Shown here: positions 44,635-55,252 of the stretch, piece by piece
Layout: every line of letters starts with the position of its first letter
Position numbering within the stretch: position 1 is the first letter of the stretch
Source: Saprospiraceae bacterium
GTDB taxonomy: Bacteria > Bacteroidota > Bacteroidia > Chitinophagales > Saprospiraceae
Reading direction: 5' to 3'
Assembly: GCA_016719855.1 (NCBI GenBank)
Contig: JADJYH010000027.1
Coordinates: 38,421 to 102,420, forward strand
Length of the DNA stretch: 64,000 nt
Made by a program: the position numbers and the translations under genes
The notes under the pieces: model-generated
Seen by the model: only the letters and a program-made list of their open reading frames with translations
What the model was told of the DNA's origin: nothing
Database searches by the model: none

Positions 44635-46694
44635 TCAAAAACTTTTGCCCTGCTGGATTAATTGCCTGAAAGCTTCGATTGTTTCAACTGGTTGCTGACA
44701 GGCGTAATTTTGACATAAATATACTAATGTGTGACCGACACTCCGTTTTTCCCTCAACAAAGGGAAGTCGTTGTCTTCGTCCTTTGCCGCCATCAGCACT
44801 TTTTGGGGCAAAAACTCACCATTGACCTGTGCTGCCTGTTGATATGCCAGCTCACCTACCACTGCTACTTGGCGTACCCAAATACCTCGCCCATCAAGCA
44901 CCTGGCCCACTGGCTGAAGGAAGATGGGTAACGTTCCAGTGATTCTCGCAGCGCCAGCAGCATGTCCGAAGCATGGTTCAGCCAGTCCTCCCGGCCAAGC
45001 AAGATGCCGGCACGCTGCAAATTGCGAACCATCGTCGAATTGCCCGATGGCGTGGCCGAATCAAACAAGTCTTTGCGGCGCATCAAAACGTCTTTTTGTT
45101 TTGCAGACGTAAAATAGAACAATTTATCCGTCGGGTCAAGGAAATTTTCAAAAACAAATTCGATGTATCGCCCAGCTTGCACAATATAAGCAGTATCAAA
45201 AGTGATTTCTGCTACGTCAAGGAGGGCTTCAATCAGGTAGGCGTAGTCGTCCAAGAAGGCGTCGTACTGCGCACGACCAGCCTTGTAAGTGTGAAAAAGC
45301 GTGACGCCATCTGGTTGCACAAATTTTTTCAGCAAAAAATCGAGGTTCCTCACGGCAGCATCTCGGTACTCCTCCACGCCCAACGCAGCGTAGGCTTTAG
45401 CATGAGCCGAGCACATCAGTGCGTTCCAGTCGAGCAGGAGTTTGTCGTCGAGGCCGGGCCAGATGCGCTGGCTGCGCACTTCGAGCAGCTTTTTTCGACC
45501 TTCGGCCAAACGGGATTTCAGGTCGCTGACAGGCACATTCGCCTCTTTAGCAAATTCTTCAAAATCAAATTTTTGCCAAATAATATTTTCTTCTTTCCAG
45601 TTTCCTTTTTCGGTTACGTCATAAAATTTGGAAAACAAATCAAAATCAGCGCCAAGCAGCTTTTCCACCTCTTTTTTTTCCCAAACATAAAACTTGCCCT
45701 CCACACCTTCCGAGTCGGCATCTTGTGCCGAGTAAAAGCCGCCTTCGTCGCTGGTCATTTCACGTTTTACCCAAGCCAAAGTCTCCTCAATGGTCTCACT
45801 GTACAGTTCTTTTTTCGTGATTTTGTAGGCATCGGCCAGTACACCCAGCAGTAGGGCGTTGTCGTAGAGCATTTTTTCAAAATGCGGCACCAGCCACTTA
45901 GCATCCGTGGCATACCGGGCAAATCCACCGCCGAGCTGGTCGTAGATACCGCCCATTGCCATTTTGTCCAGCGACAGCAGCGCATGGTCGAGTGCCGCTT
46001 TTTCCCCAAAATAAAAATGGTAGCCGAGCAGGTAGTTCAGTGACATGGTGCCCGGAAACTTCGGCGCCCCGCCGAAGCCACCGTTAGTCGTGTCAAATTG
46101 CTTTTGGAGATTTTGGAAAATATTTTTGAGCAAAGCCTCTGTGAACGGCTGGTCGTCGCTCACCACCCGTAACTTGTTGCCACCTGTGAACGTGTTGCCG
46201 GAGTTTTGGATGATTTCCGTCAGGCGCTGGGCCTGCTCACCGACTGTGTCCCGCTTGTGCTGGTAGGCATGGGTGATGTTCATCAGCACCTGCAACCAGG
46301 AAGGGCGGTTGTGGGCGGGCATGGGGGGGTAGTAAGTACCTGCGTAGAATGGCCGACCGTCCGGCAGCAAAAAGCAGTTGAGCGGCCAGCCGCCGCCGCC
46401 CGTCATCACCTGGCAGGCTTCCATGTAAATTTGGTCAACGTCCGGGCGCTCTTCCCTATCCACCTTGATGCAGACAAAATTGTCGTTCATGAAGTCGGCC
46501 ACCTCGTGGTCTTCGAAGCTTTCCCGCTCCATGACATGGCACCAGTGGCAAGTAGAGTAGCCGATGCTCACGAGGATGGGCTTGTCTTCCCGTTTTGCCC
46601 GCTCGAATGCCTCCGGTTTCCAAGCATACCAGTCCACGGGGTTGTTGGAGTGTTGGAGGAGGTAGGGGGAGGTTTCGTGTTGAAGATGGTTCAT
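44635..46694 (-). CDS. DUF255 thioredoxin-domain protein (YyaL/spermatogenesis-associated 20-like), one frameshift
   Basis: The N-terminal thioredoxin-like domain has SPYLLQHSNNPVDWYAWKPE, STCHWCHVMERESFEDHEVA (CHWC active site) and DREERPDVDQIYMEACQ. Then an (alpha/alpha)6 glycosidase-like region: YDQLGGGFARYATDAKWLVP, HFEKMLYDNALLLG, GGFYSAQDADSEGVEGKFY and LLDWNALMCSAHAKAYAALG. The C-terminal 75 residues (VAVVGELAYQQAAQVNGEFL onwards) are in another frame joined near 44875. Normal length about 680. Function unknown; suggested redox or sugar-related activity. Confidence 0.9.
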
Positions 46695-46759
46695 TAATTC
46701 AATTTCACTTGGAAACAGCTAAAAAGGCTGTCAGTTCTACGCTGCATTTCCAAGGTGGT

Positions 46760-49120
46760 TTAATGCGCCGCATACACCGCAAAATACTTGCACTCTTTCA
46801 CGATTTCCTTGTAAAACGCTGTCTCGCTGTACCGCTCTTTGAGCATCGTAAAGTTCCGTTGGTAGTCGCTGTGGATGCGGGGTATGCGGTTGCAGCAAGG
46901 CTCCGGTTTGTACTGTATGGACTGAAAGAAGATTTTTTGCTCGCAGCGGGCGGCTTGGAACGCTGCCTTCGCCGCCAACTCCGGGGTAGTGGCAAGGTCA
47001 CGGGCTTTTTCAAAAAAGTAGAGCGCCTGCCCAACCCCAGTGTTTTCCCGGTTGCCGAAGGGGTATTTCCAATGGTCAAAAACCCGGCTGTCGCCCTCCT
47101 CGGCCTTGGCCTTGTGCAACTTGGCCCAAGTGCTGCCGCTGCGGAAGTAATCCATTGCTCTCCAGGCATAGCCGTAGTAGCTCATGTTGTAGCTGGCGAG
47201 GCCGAGCAGGTAATAATGGCGGGCAGCGCCTTCGAGGTCGCCCTTTGATTTGTAGTTGAGGTCGAGCAGTTCGGTGAGCAGTTCGCCCTTGTTCATCATG
47301 GTCGAGAGGCTGATGGTATCGGTGCGCTGTTGATTGCATTTCATGCAGTCTTTGAGCGTCTCCTTGAAGGGGTTGAACTGCCCGAAATCGTTCCAAGACT
47401 CAACAGGCATGCGCTTGTAGGTCTCCATCGCCGCCTCGAACTGGCCAGTGCTCATCAGCAGGGTGGCCTTCATGTCGAGCAGCACGTAGAGTGGGGTTTC
47501 TTTCAACAAGAGCTGCTCGAACGAGTTCTGGTTGGTCTTGAGTGCGGTAGCAATGAGGTTGTCGAGCAGGTCGAGCTGGGGGTTGGGCTTGAGGTCGCTC
47601 AGGGGGTGCTGGCTGAGGAACGCCTTGCCAGGCTGCTGATTGCTGAGGTAGAGCCAAGCCATTTTATCTTGCAAAAAATCGGGCAGGTTCTTGTACTGTC
47701 GGTAGCGCTTGTTGTCGGTGATGAGTTCGTAGGCGTAGCGCTCCGCTTCGTCATTTGGTTTTTCAAAACTGGCAATTTTGAGGGCCAACTGAAAAATGGC
47801 CAACTGTTCCTTCAGCACTTTGTCGTCCAGCTTCGGCTCCACCGCCCGAAATGTCCTTTCAGCAGCGTAATAATCGCCCGCCAAGAACTCCAAGTAGCCC
47901 TCCGACAAGTACCAAAGTTCGGGGCGAGCGACCTTATCCTCTTGTCTGCATTTTCTTACAAAGCGCTGTAAATCAATCACATATTTCCCTGCATACGGCC
48001 TCGGCAGCTTGTGGTAGCGTTTGTTCCTTTCCTTCTTGTCGTTGAATTCAAGCCCCAAAAGGTTGCGCTCCATCTTGCGCATTTCCTGTACCAACAGCCC
48101 TTCCAGCAGCTGGGTTTTCGGGTCAATTTCATAGATTTTTTCCATCTCTTCCAGCGCCTTGCTCTCCGCCCCCGCAGCCCGGATGGCGTAGAGCGTAGCC
48201 CGCTCGGCATCTGATTGGCAAAGGCGAAGGCAGTCGTTCCACTCTTCGTCCGTTTTTATCAAAAAACTCTGGTAGGCCGAGGCTCGGCGACCGGGGCAGT
48301 GCTGGAAGATGCGGGCGTAGGTGTAGCTGGCCTCCACGTTGTCGCCCAGTTTGCGCAGCGCCCCCGCCCGGTGCCCCTCGATCCACCACGGGATGATGCT
48401 CTCGCCCCAGTGGGCGGCTTGTTTGTCCACCTTGGGAAGCAGGTCGTCGTAGAGTTCGAGCACCCGCTCCGGCAGCCCTGCGTAGTGCGCCAAGCGGATG
48501 ACCTGGTACGCATACCTCAGCCGGATGTAGGCCGACTTTGTGCGCTTGAATTGCCGAAGGCCCTCCGTCATCAATAGCTGCATGGCGTCCTTGTCGCGGG
48601 GCGGCGCCTGCCAGCGGTTGTTGGCAATCACATGGGGTTCGCATTGCTTCGCAAAAAGCAGGTACTCCAGCGTTTCGGTGCATTTTTTTTCAAAAACAAA
48701 TTGAGCGAAAGTGTTGTCCTGCAAGTTCGGCGATATTTGGAGCGACTTGCTCTGCGTGGCCGTGAGCAGTAGGTCAAGCTCACTGGCCGATGACTTGTAG
48801 ATGATGTAGGCGAGGTCCTCGACCTTCACTTCCCCGCAGAAACGCTTGCCCCACTCGGCGAGGTTGTCGTCCTGGTTGGCCTTCTCCACCGTTTCAAAAT
48901 AATTTTCATACAGCTTGTCGAAACGCATGAACAGCGGAGCCAACGCCACCCGCTCCTGCTGCCGCAGGATATCCATGTTTACAAATGTGTAGCCTTGGAA
49001 CGAGCGGTCAGATGGGGCGCAGGAGCGGATGTCCTGCGCAGAGAGGTCGGGCAAGGCAAGCAGCATTGTAGCCGCCAAACTTGTTTGGCAGGCTGATTTT
49101 ATGATGTTGAAAAACTCCAT
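46760..49120 (-). CDS. Large secreted protein with TPR-like repeats, function unknown
   Basis: This 786-residue protein starts with MEFFNIIKSACQTSLAATML then LALPDLSAQ, a signal peptide. The rest is helical with TPR-like spacing (for example RYAYQVIRLAHYAGLPERVL and AASPARHYYLLGLASYN-type helices near the end). No enzyme motif seen. The middle of the signal peptide (ACQTSLAAT) is encoded by one arm of a 30-bp inverted repeat, and the second arm lies just upstream of the ATG. Frame intact over 2.36 kb. Confidence 0.75.
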   Translation of the reverse strand: MEFFNIIKSACQTSLAATMLLALPDLSAQDIRSCAPSDRSFQGYTFVNMDILRQQERVALAPLFMRFDKLYENYFETVEKANQDDNLAEWGKRFCGEVKVEDLAYIIYKSSASELDLLLTATQSKSLQISPNLQDNTFAQFVFEKKCTETLEYLLFAKQCEPHVIANNRWQAPPRDKDAMQLLMTEGLRQFKRTKSAYIRLRYAYQVIRLAHYAGLPERVLELYDDLLPKVDKQAAHWGESIIPWWIEGHRAGALRKLGDNVEASYTYARIFQHCPGRRASAYQSFLIKTDEEWNDCLRLCQSDAERATLYAIRAAGAESKALEEMEKIYEIDPKTQLLEGLLVQEMRKMERNLLGLEFNDKKERNKRYHKLPRPYAGKYVIDLQRFVRKCRQEDKVARPELWYLSEGYLEFLAGDYYAAERTFRAVEPKLDDKVLKEQLAIFQLALKIASFEKPNDEAERYAYELITDNKRYRQYKNLPDFLQDKMAWLYLSNQQPGKAFLSQHPLSDLKPNPQLDLLDNLIATALKTNQNSFEQLLLKETPLYVLLDMKATLLMSTGQFEAAMETYKRMPVESWNDFGQFNPFKETLKDCMKCNQQRTDTISLSTMMNKGELLTELLDLNYKSKGDLEGAARHYYLLGLASYNMSYYGYAWRAMDYFRSGSTWAKLHKAKAEEGDSRVFDHWKYPFGNRENTGVGQALYFFEKARDLATTPELAAKAAFQAARCEQKIFFQSIQYKPEPCCNRIPRIHSDYQRNFTMLKERYSETAFYKEIVKECKYFAVYAAH

Positions 49121-49167
49121 GTGAAATTCAGGCAGAGAGCCTGCCAAACAAGTTTGGCGGCTACAAT
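49065..49167. repeat. Perfect 30-bp inverted repeat around a start codon
   Basis: Arms at 49065-49094 and 49138-49167 are exact reverse complements, separated by 43 bp that contain the ATG (49120) of the secreted protein. Each arm itself contains the dyad GCCAAAC/GTTTGGC. The left arm is translated inside the signal peptide. Confidence 0.92.
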
Positions 49168-49369
49168 TGGGGCGAAAGTTAGGGAAAAAAAAGAACCCAC
49201 CTCGACCGAGCGGTCAGGGCGGGCCACAGCGTTAGCGACATTGGTAACAGGTGAGGAAAATTATGACTTGTGAAGTCAGCAACAAAATGATGGGGCAAAG
49301 GTGGCTGGCCTGCCTTAACTTGGGATGAAGGGGGCATTAAATAAAGGTGAAGAAAAGCAAATGGTTGAC

Positions 49370-50699
49370 TTATCTGAAACTGTAGTAGAGCACGGCGGAG
49401 GAGCCTGGGGTGCCCTCCCACCGCGGGCCTTTTTTTAGCAGCCGGATGGTTTCATCAATATAGACTTGAGGTGCCTTACCCTTTGAGGTAAAATTAGTCA
49501 AAGTGCCATCTTTCATCAGCGTAAAACCTACCATGACAATATAGCCAGGGCGGGGCTGTTTTTTAGCTTCGGGGTGAAGCTTGTTTTCGTCCAAATACTT
49601 TAAGTAGGCAGAGAATCCTCCGGTTGGATGGGGCGGGGTAATGGGCCCAGTTGCCGCATCGACCGCATCGGCAGGTATCAGAAATTCGCCGGTAGCTATG
49701 TCCATATTGTTGCCAAGAGAAGTGAACGATACATCAATTTTATGCTTTTTCCCAACTCCGACTTTTATGTCGCTATAAGGGTTGAAACTGAAAGTCAAGA
49801 AATTATTGCCATTGGGCAATTCTACCGAGTAGTTTCCTCCAACGTCCGTAAAAGTGAGAAGGTCTTTAGTATCATTGAGCTTAATACTTGGCCAATAAGC
49901 GGTTGCCCATTTTCATCGGTGACTTTACCAGTGATTTGGCGCAGCGCAGTGGCTGGTGCGGCGGGCTTCCTCAATGGTGAGGAGTCGGCTAGCTTTTTCG
50001 TTTCGGCCCTACTGGCCTTGGCTTTTGCAAGGTCTTCGTCTTTTTGGGCAGCAGCTTGTGTTGCTTCAATAGCCAAGGCTGCATCAACGGGCTGCGTCGG
50101 GGTGGGTTTGCTTTCGCTTTTGGCAACGGGTGGCGGAGCACCTGCCGCCGCTGGTTCTTCTTTCAGGGTAGAAAAATTTTGGGCTTCGTCGTCAGCTTGG
50201 GGTAGCGATGGGGGAGTTACTTTTTTGTCTTTGGTGAAAAATCTTCTTGCACGGCCACCCTATCATCTTCAGTCGAAGCAGCGGTTTCCTTTTGCGAAGC
50301 GATGCTGAAATCAATGGAATCGGCAACGATAGCTGCGGGTTCGGAAGTCTCTGGTGACGGTGCGGCGTCGGCCACGGCAGCCGCTTTTTCACTTGACTGA
50401 AACTGTTGCAACACCACCCAAGCCACCACCAGCACCGCTCCTACCGCTGCAATTCGCAACAGGTAAAAACCAGCACCCCGGCGGCGCTCCGACTTTTGGC
50501 GAAGCCGAGCCTTCAAGCGGGTGACATCGGCGGCATGGTCGGCTTCGGGCATGGAACAGTAACCTTCGATGGCGTCGGCAAGGAAAGGGTCGTCCTTTGC
50601 CAAGGCATCAAGTGCCTGCTCGTCGTGCTGATTGGCATCGCCGGTGAGCCATTTTAACAGTGGCTGGAGGCTGTTTTTATATTCTTTTTCGTGCTTCAA
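49370..50699 (-). CDS. Anti-sigma-like membrane protein with carboxypeptidase-regulatory and TonB C-terminal domains, two frameshifts
   Basis: The N-terminus is cytoplasmic (YKNSLQPLLKWLTGDANQHD, DPFLADAIEGYCSMPEADHA), followed by one membrane helix (FYLLRIAAVGAVLVVAWVVL) as in Bacteroidota anti-sigma proteins. After a join near 50215 comes a Pro/Ala-rich linker and a CarboxypepD_reg-like domain (ITGKVTDENGQPLIG then, after a join near 49886, SIKLNDTKDLLTFTDVGGNY). It ends in a TonB C-terminal-type domain (GYIVMVGFTLMKDGTLTNFT and YIDETIRLLKKGPRW). It sits 97 nt downstream of the sigma factor gene, its probable partner. Confidence 0.8.
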
Positions 50700-50796
50700 C
50701 TTTGGTTGACAACTGGTTGATAAAGGTTGATTTTCAAATGGTTAATGAGTGCCTTGGTGTTGGCTTAGAAATACCTTCGGGCTTTCCAATCCAGTG

Positions 50797-51396
50797 TCAC
50801 GTGAATGAGGTGATGCCACTTTTCTCCATGCAGATGCGCAGGTTTCGCCTTCCGTTCTGGATGTTGGAGCGGACGAGGCCGAGGCCTTCGCCGGTCATGT
50901 CGGCTATTTCTTTGTACGATTTGTCCTCGAAATAAAACTGCTCGACACAGTGCTTTTGTTGCGGCGGCAGGACATCGAGGCATTTTTTAAGCGCAAGCTG
51001 TTGGCCGTCCTCCTCAAAAACATCCACTGGATGCAAAACCCCGGCGGATTGCACAACCTCGGCCTGGGCTGCGGGCAGCATTTCGTCGAAGGACACGGTG
51101 CGGTCTTTTTTGCGGAGCTGCATGAGGCAGTGGTTCTTGGCCACTACGTGCAGCCAAGGCCGGAACTGGCGGATTTCTTGGGTCTTGACCTTCTCTACCA
51201 GCGTCTCGAAGATGGCCATGACGGCGTCCTCGGCCTTGGTTTTTTCCTTGAAAAATTTTAGGCAAACGCCGTACACCAGCTCCACATAGCGCTCGTAGAG
51301 GACGCCGAGGACTTCCAAATCTCCGCTTTGCTGGTACGCCTGCACCAGTTCGTCGTCCGTTTTTTCAGTGATATTCTTTCGGAAAAACTTGAGCAT
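50797..51396 (-). CDS. ECF-type RNA polymerase sigma factor
   Basis: The 199-residue sigma-70 family protein has region 2 (TDDELVQAYQQSGDLEVLGV, YVELVYGVCLKFFKEKTKAE, FRPWLHVVAKNHCLMQLRKK) and region 4 (VLPPQQKHCVEQFYFEDKSY, KEIADMTGEGLGLVRSNIQN GRRNL). Start MLKFFRKNI was preferred because the upstream codons are not conserved-looking. Followed by the anti-sigma-like gene, so it probably answers an envelope signal. Confidence 0.9.
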   Translation of the reverse strand: MLKFFRKNITEKTDDELVQAYQQSGDLEVLGVLYERYVELVYGVCLKFFKEKTKAEDAVMAIFETLVEKVKTQEIRQFRPWLHVVAKNHCLMQLRKKDRTVSFDEMLPAAQAEVVQSAGVLHPVDVFEEDGQQLALKKCLDVLPPQQKHCVEQFYFEDKSYKEIADMTGEGLGLVRSNIQNGRRNLRICMEKSGITSFT

Positions 51397-51643
51397 TTCG
51401 TTGGCCGGAAGGCAGTTCCGTGGAGCGAATATCAGCATTTGGCGAGAATGGGCGGAGTTTATTGATAAAATGCAACTACTGAACCCGGCAGTCAACTACC
51501 TACGTCGAAAACCAGTGCGCCCATTTTCGGAGCGCCCCAACAATTTGGCGAAGCCCAATGTTTTTTTGGCTTGAAGGGGCGGCGGGGATGCGGTCTGTTT
51601 ATCTTTGGCGCTTCATGTCGTATTTTTCATCCAAAAAGAAAAA

Positions 51644-52317
51644 ATGAACAACTTCTATATCACCGACGTGGTGAAGCATTTGCTGATTCTCAACGTGATC
51701 GTTTTTATCGGAACACAGTTCATGGGAGAACCTGATAGCATGACCCAACAAATGCTGGTCGGTGGCGAAATATCAGATTTGGAATCTTGGGGTCGTTTGA
51801 AATTGCCGTTTTTTATCCAACATCCGAATTTTTCCGCCATACCAAGTGGTCACGTACATGTTCATGCACGGCAATTTGACGCATATTTTCTTCAATATGT
51901 ATGCCCTGTACATGTTCGGCACAGCAGTTGAATCGGTGTGGGGACCTAAGAAGTTTTTGTTTTACTACCTGTTCACAGGCTTTGGTGCATTGGCCTTGCA
52001 GATGATTGTACAAACCATTGAGTTAGGTCAAGGGGCGCCAGGGTGGGCTATCAACGTGCCAATGCTCGGCGCTTCCGGTGCAGTTTTTGGCATATTGGCA
52101 GCATACGGGATGCAGTTCCCGAACAATGTGCTTCGGCTCTTAATCCCCGGTCAGCCTAAAGGCGAAATATTTTGTCCTTATTTATGCCGCCATTGAGATT
52201 GGGCTTGGACTTAGCCCATACCAAACTGGGGTGGCTCATTTTGCGCATGTTGGCGGTGCGCTTTTCGGATTCCTGCTCATCATGTACTGGCGCAAACGAG
52301 GGGAGCGGTTGTATTGA
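51644..52317 (+). CDS. Rhomboid family intramembrane serine protease, frameshifted
   Basis: MNNFYITDVVKHLLILNVIV opens the first helix. After a join near 51835 the core reads YQVVTYMFMHGNLTHIFFNM and YALYMFG, then VPMLGASGAVFGILAAYGMQ (catalytic Ser in GASGAVFG). A second join near 52160 gives AAIEIGLG and HFAHVGGALFGFLL (catalytic His) ending WRKRGERLY. All six helices are present. Followed 110 nt later by a second rhomboid. Confidence 0.88.
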
Positions 52318-52319
52318 TA

Positions 52320-52402
52320 CTGAAATTGCTGGATCGTTGAATTGTTTCTGTGCCCACTTCGACCTATGACAATTTAGCAATCCAGCAATTCAACAATCCC
52401 CC
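52320..52402. repeat. Hairpin-forming repeat between the two rhomboid genes
   Basis: Left part AATTGCTGGATCGTTGAATTG, cut here to its units TTGCTGGAT and TTGAATTG, is echoed in the right part as ATCCAGCAA and CAATTCAA. Units of 8-9 nt are reiterated in each arm. A TATTTTTG -7 box (52403-52410) for the next gene follows immediately. Confidence 0.6.
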
Positions 52403-52427
52403 TATTTTTGTAAACAAGTCGTCCGAT

Positions 52428-53363
52428 ATGTTCAGTTCGATTTGGCAAGACATCAAGAACCAGTTTAGTCATGGTAACATGTTGACCCGTATCATATTGG
52501 TCAACATTGGTGGTTTTTTGATGCTGCTGTTGGCGAGCTTGCTGCTCAAGCCATTCGGTGATGGGAGCATGTACAGCAGCTTTTCCCACTCATTGATGGT
52601 TGGCGCCGATTGGCGGCACAACCTGACGCACCCGTGGGTGTTCATCTCGCACATGTTCCTGCATGAGGGTTTTTGGCACTTGCTGTGGAACATGCTGGGA
52701 CTGTACTGGTTTGGGCGAATCGTTGGCGACCTGTTGGGCGACCGCCGTGTGTTGCCCATGTACTTGTTGAGTGGTTTGGCAGGCGGACTAGTGTATTTTT
52801 TGATGGCCAATGTTGCCAGTGGAATGGGTTTTGGCAGTTACGCGCTCGGTGCCTCGGCTGCTTTCATGGGCATCTTGGTGGTGGCGGGCGTCACGGCTCC
52901 GGATTACCTGATTGGGTTGCCACTGCTAGGCGATGTGCGCTTGAAGTTCATCGTGCTGTTCTTTCTCGTCCTTGACCTCGTTGGCATTTCGCAAGGTTCC
53001 AATACTGGTGGCAGCTTCGGACACTTGGGCGGTGCGGCGATGGGCCTGCTCATTGCCAGCCAGTTGAGAAATGGGAACGACATGACTGCTCCCCTGAACC
53101 GGGTGTGGGACGCCATTACTTCGTTTTTTGACAATCTTTTTTCACCAAAAAGGCCCAAGCCCAAAATGGCCTATCGCAACCCAGACCTGAAAAAACAGCC
53201 AGTTGGCAAGGCAGCCCGCAGCGGCAACCGCCGAGCTTCCCCCTCAGAAGACCTCTCCCACCAAGAACAAATAGATGCTATCCTTGACAAAATAAAACTG
53301 ACTGGCTACGAAAGCCTGTCAGCCTCCGAGAAGGAGTTCCTTTTCAACGCCAGCAACAAATAA
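52428..53363 (+). CDS. Rhomboid family intramembrane serine protease with C-terminal extension
   Basis: The 311-residue protein has WVFISHMFLHEGFWHLLWNM then LGLYWFGRIVGDLLG, catalytic Ser in YALGASAAFMGILVVAG and catalytic His in FGHLGGAAMGLLIA. The last 90 residues are hydrophilic and basic (SPKRPKPKMAYRNPDLKKQP), then a short DILDKIKLTGYESLSASEKE helix pair typical of Bacteroidota rhomboids. Start MFSSIWQDIKNQF chosen over upstream in-frame codons that lie in the repeat. Frame intact. Confidence 0.92.
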   Translation: MFSSIWQDIKNQFSHGNMLTRIILVNIGGFLMLLLASLLLKPFGDGSMYSSFSHSLMVGADWRHNLTHPWVFISHMFLHEGFWHLLWNMLGLYWFGRIVGDLLGDRRVLPMYLLSGLAGGLVYFLMANVASGMGFGSYALGASAAFMGILVVAGVTAPDYLIGLPLLGDVRLKFIVLFFLVLDLVGISQGSNTGGSFGHLGGAAMGLLIASQLRNGNDMTAPLNRVWDAITSFFDNLFSPKRPKPKMAYRNPDLKKQPVGKAARSGNRRASPSEDLSHQEQIDAILDKIKLTGYESLSASEKEFLFNASNK

Positions 53364-53402
53364 AACTTCCTGGCTTACTAGAACCGGTGACATGAACCCA
53401 TT

Positions 53403-54566
53403 GTGAAACTGCTCAAAAACATACTTCGCTGGGCGAATCTGGTGCTGGTTTTAGCCACGCTGCTGGCCTACCTTGCTCCGTGGGTCAACCCGGCAAAAGC
53501 TTGGCACTTCACGTTTATGGGGCTGGCCTACCCGATGCTGCTTTTTGGCAATGTGTTTTTCGCCATTTTTTGGGGTCTGCGGCGTGACCGATATGCTTTG
53601 TTCTCTATTGGCTGCATCTTGGCTGGACTGGGCTATTTCGGCGGTTTTTTCAACTTGGGTTTTCCAGAAAGCTCCACCAACACCAGCTCGGAAATCAAAG
53701 TACTAACTTACAATATCGCCACGTTGGGCGGCTACTCCTGGAGCAAACCTGAGAAAAAAGCAACGTTGGGAGCCAATTTTGAAGGCTTTAGCAAAGGTAT
53801 CGAAGCACCAGATGTGTTCTGCGTGCAGGAGGGAAAGGGCGAAAAGCTGGTCGAGCTAATCAAAAAAACATTCACTTATCAGTACCATTTTCAGGACAAA
53901 AACACCATCATTTTTTCCAAGTTCCCTATCCAGGACAAGGGCGCCCTCAGTTTTGAGAATACCAGCAATTCGTGTATTTGGGCCGATTTAAAAACCCCAA
54001 AGGGCATTGTCAGGGTGTACAACACTCACCTCCAGTCCAATAAGCTTGGGCAAACCGCCGACAAAATAGCTACCAAGGGCAAAATCAACGACAAGGAAAC
54101 TTGGAGCGACATCCGGTTCGTGCTGCGCCGTTACAAAAGCGCCGTGGCAATCAGGGCGAACCAAGCACAAAAAGTAGCCACCCATATCGCCAAAAGCCCA
54201 TACCCCATCATCCTTTGCGGCGACCTGAACGACCCACCCGTGTCATACGTGTACAAGCTGCTATCCAAAAACTTGCAGGACAGCTTTTGCGAAAAGGGCA
54301 GCGGCTTCGGCTCCACTTTCGCTGGCAATCTGCCCTTCCTCCGCATTGATTACGTGATGCCCAGCAGGCAATTCAAGGTGATGAAGCACAAAGTACTTGG
54401 CACAAAACTCTCCGACCACTACCCCGTGCAGGTTTCGCTGCGTTGGGTACTGAACCCTCCCTTTTCAAATGACTGGATTTGGGTATTTATTGAAAAAAAG
54501 CCAGCCACGAGTGGACTTCTGCCAGATAAAATCAAATATGGCAAAATTATTGCACTTAAAATCTAA
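53403..54566 (+). CDS. Endonuclease/exonuclease/phosphatase family membrane protein
   Basis: Two to three N-terminal helices (LRWANLVLVLATLLAYLAPW, YPMLLFGNVFFAIFWGL, ALFSIGCILAGLGYFGGFFN) precede an EEP domain: IKVLTYNIATLGGYSW, DVFCVQEGKGEK (Glu metal ligand), RVYNTHLQSN, ILCGDLNDPP (GDxN) and KLSDHYPVQVSL (SDH). The fold cleaves phosphodiester or inositol-phosphate bonds. It starts with GTG 40 nt after the rhomboid. The last 35 residues (from PPFSNDWIWVF) are atypical and may be read-through past a lost stop. Confidence 0.87.
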   Translation: MKLLKNILRWANLVLVLATLLAYLAPWVNPAKAWHFTFMGLAYPMLLFGNVFFAIFWGLRRDRYALFSIGCILAGLGYFGGFFNLGFPESSTNTSSEIKVLTYNIATLGGYSWSKPEKKATLGANFEGFSKGIEAPDVFCVQEGKGEKLVELIKKTFTYQYHFQDKNTIIFSKFPIQDKGALSFENTSNSCIWADLKTPKGIVRVYNTHLQSNKLGQTADKIATKGKINDKETWSDIRFVLRRYKSAVAIRANQAQKVATHIAKSPYPIILCGDLNDPPVSYVYKLLSKNLQDSFCEKGSGFGSTFAGNLPFLRIDYVMPSRQFKVMKHKVLGTKLSDHYPVQVSLRWVLNPPFSNDWIWVFIEKKPATSGLLPDKIKYGKIIALKI

Positions 54567-55252
54567 GATAATTTGGTAGGTCTTGGAAGAATGCAGCAAA
54601 GCTCAATTTTGAACGAGCTACAAAAGCACAAACCCAGGATTAGCCAAATAAAAACGCTGACAACATCGAAGTTTGTCAGTGCCCATGAACAAAAAAACAT
54701 CCATGAACTTAGCTACCTCCCATAGGTGGCCAATCGCCAATTTTGTGACCGGCGCTATTGGCCGCATAGATTTTCAGCCTACGCTACACGGGCTGAAACT
54801 TAGTTTCCCATTTACCGTAATAAAGACAGTTTTTCAACTACCACAAGGAGGCTTTTTGATGGCTATAGACTTTTTGCTTTCGCAACTGCTCATGCGTTGC
54901 GGGAGGCTAGGGAGCGTTTTGCCATTTCGTTGTATTTGCCTATGTTGGCCAACAGAGAAACGGTCAAAATGCGCATTTACGCCAGAAAAAAATGAATTTA
55001 AAAGTGCTGAAAGTGTAAATAGTTGCTGTCCATGCTTTTTGAAACAGGCATTTTCTAAAGTCAAAAGCGAGTAGTCAAATAGGACAATTTTTAATTTATT
55101 ACATCTATAATTTATTAAAAACTAACATCTTACAGCATCCAAACCGTTTCCTCGTAGAATCCTACCGTTTCGTAGATGGTTCGACACACCGGGAAATATG
55201 TGCGATAAAGTCCGTTATCTTTAACCATCATTTTTCACTTAAACAACTGGCT
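54567..55252. other. Gene-free stretch between EEP and TPR genes
   Basis: 686 nt with no supportable gene. A 133-codon open frame at 54673 has no domain or signal and unusual composition (Cys/Ser/Lys-rich), so it is not called. A 7-bp hairpin (CTGACAA, 54657-54663, with TTGTCAG, 54673-54679) and an A+T-rich leader before the TPR gene are the only structure seen. Confidence 0.5.

Noticed and set aside
54673..55074. A 133-codon open frame in the largest intergenic gap
   Set aside because: No domain, signal or ribosome site; Cys/Ser/Lys-rich composition unlike the neighbours.
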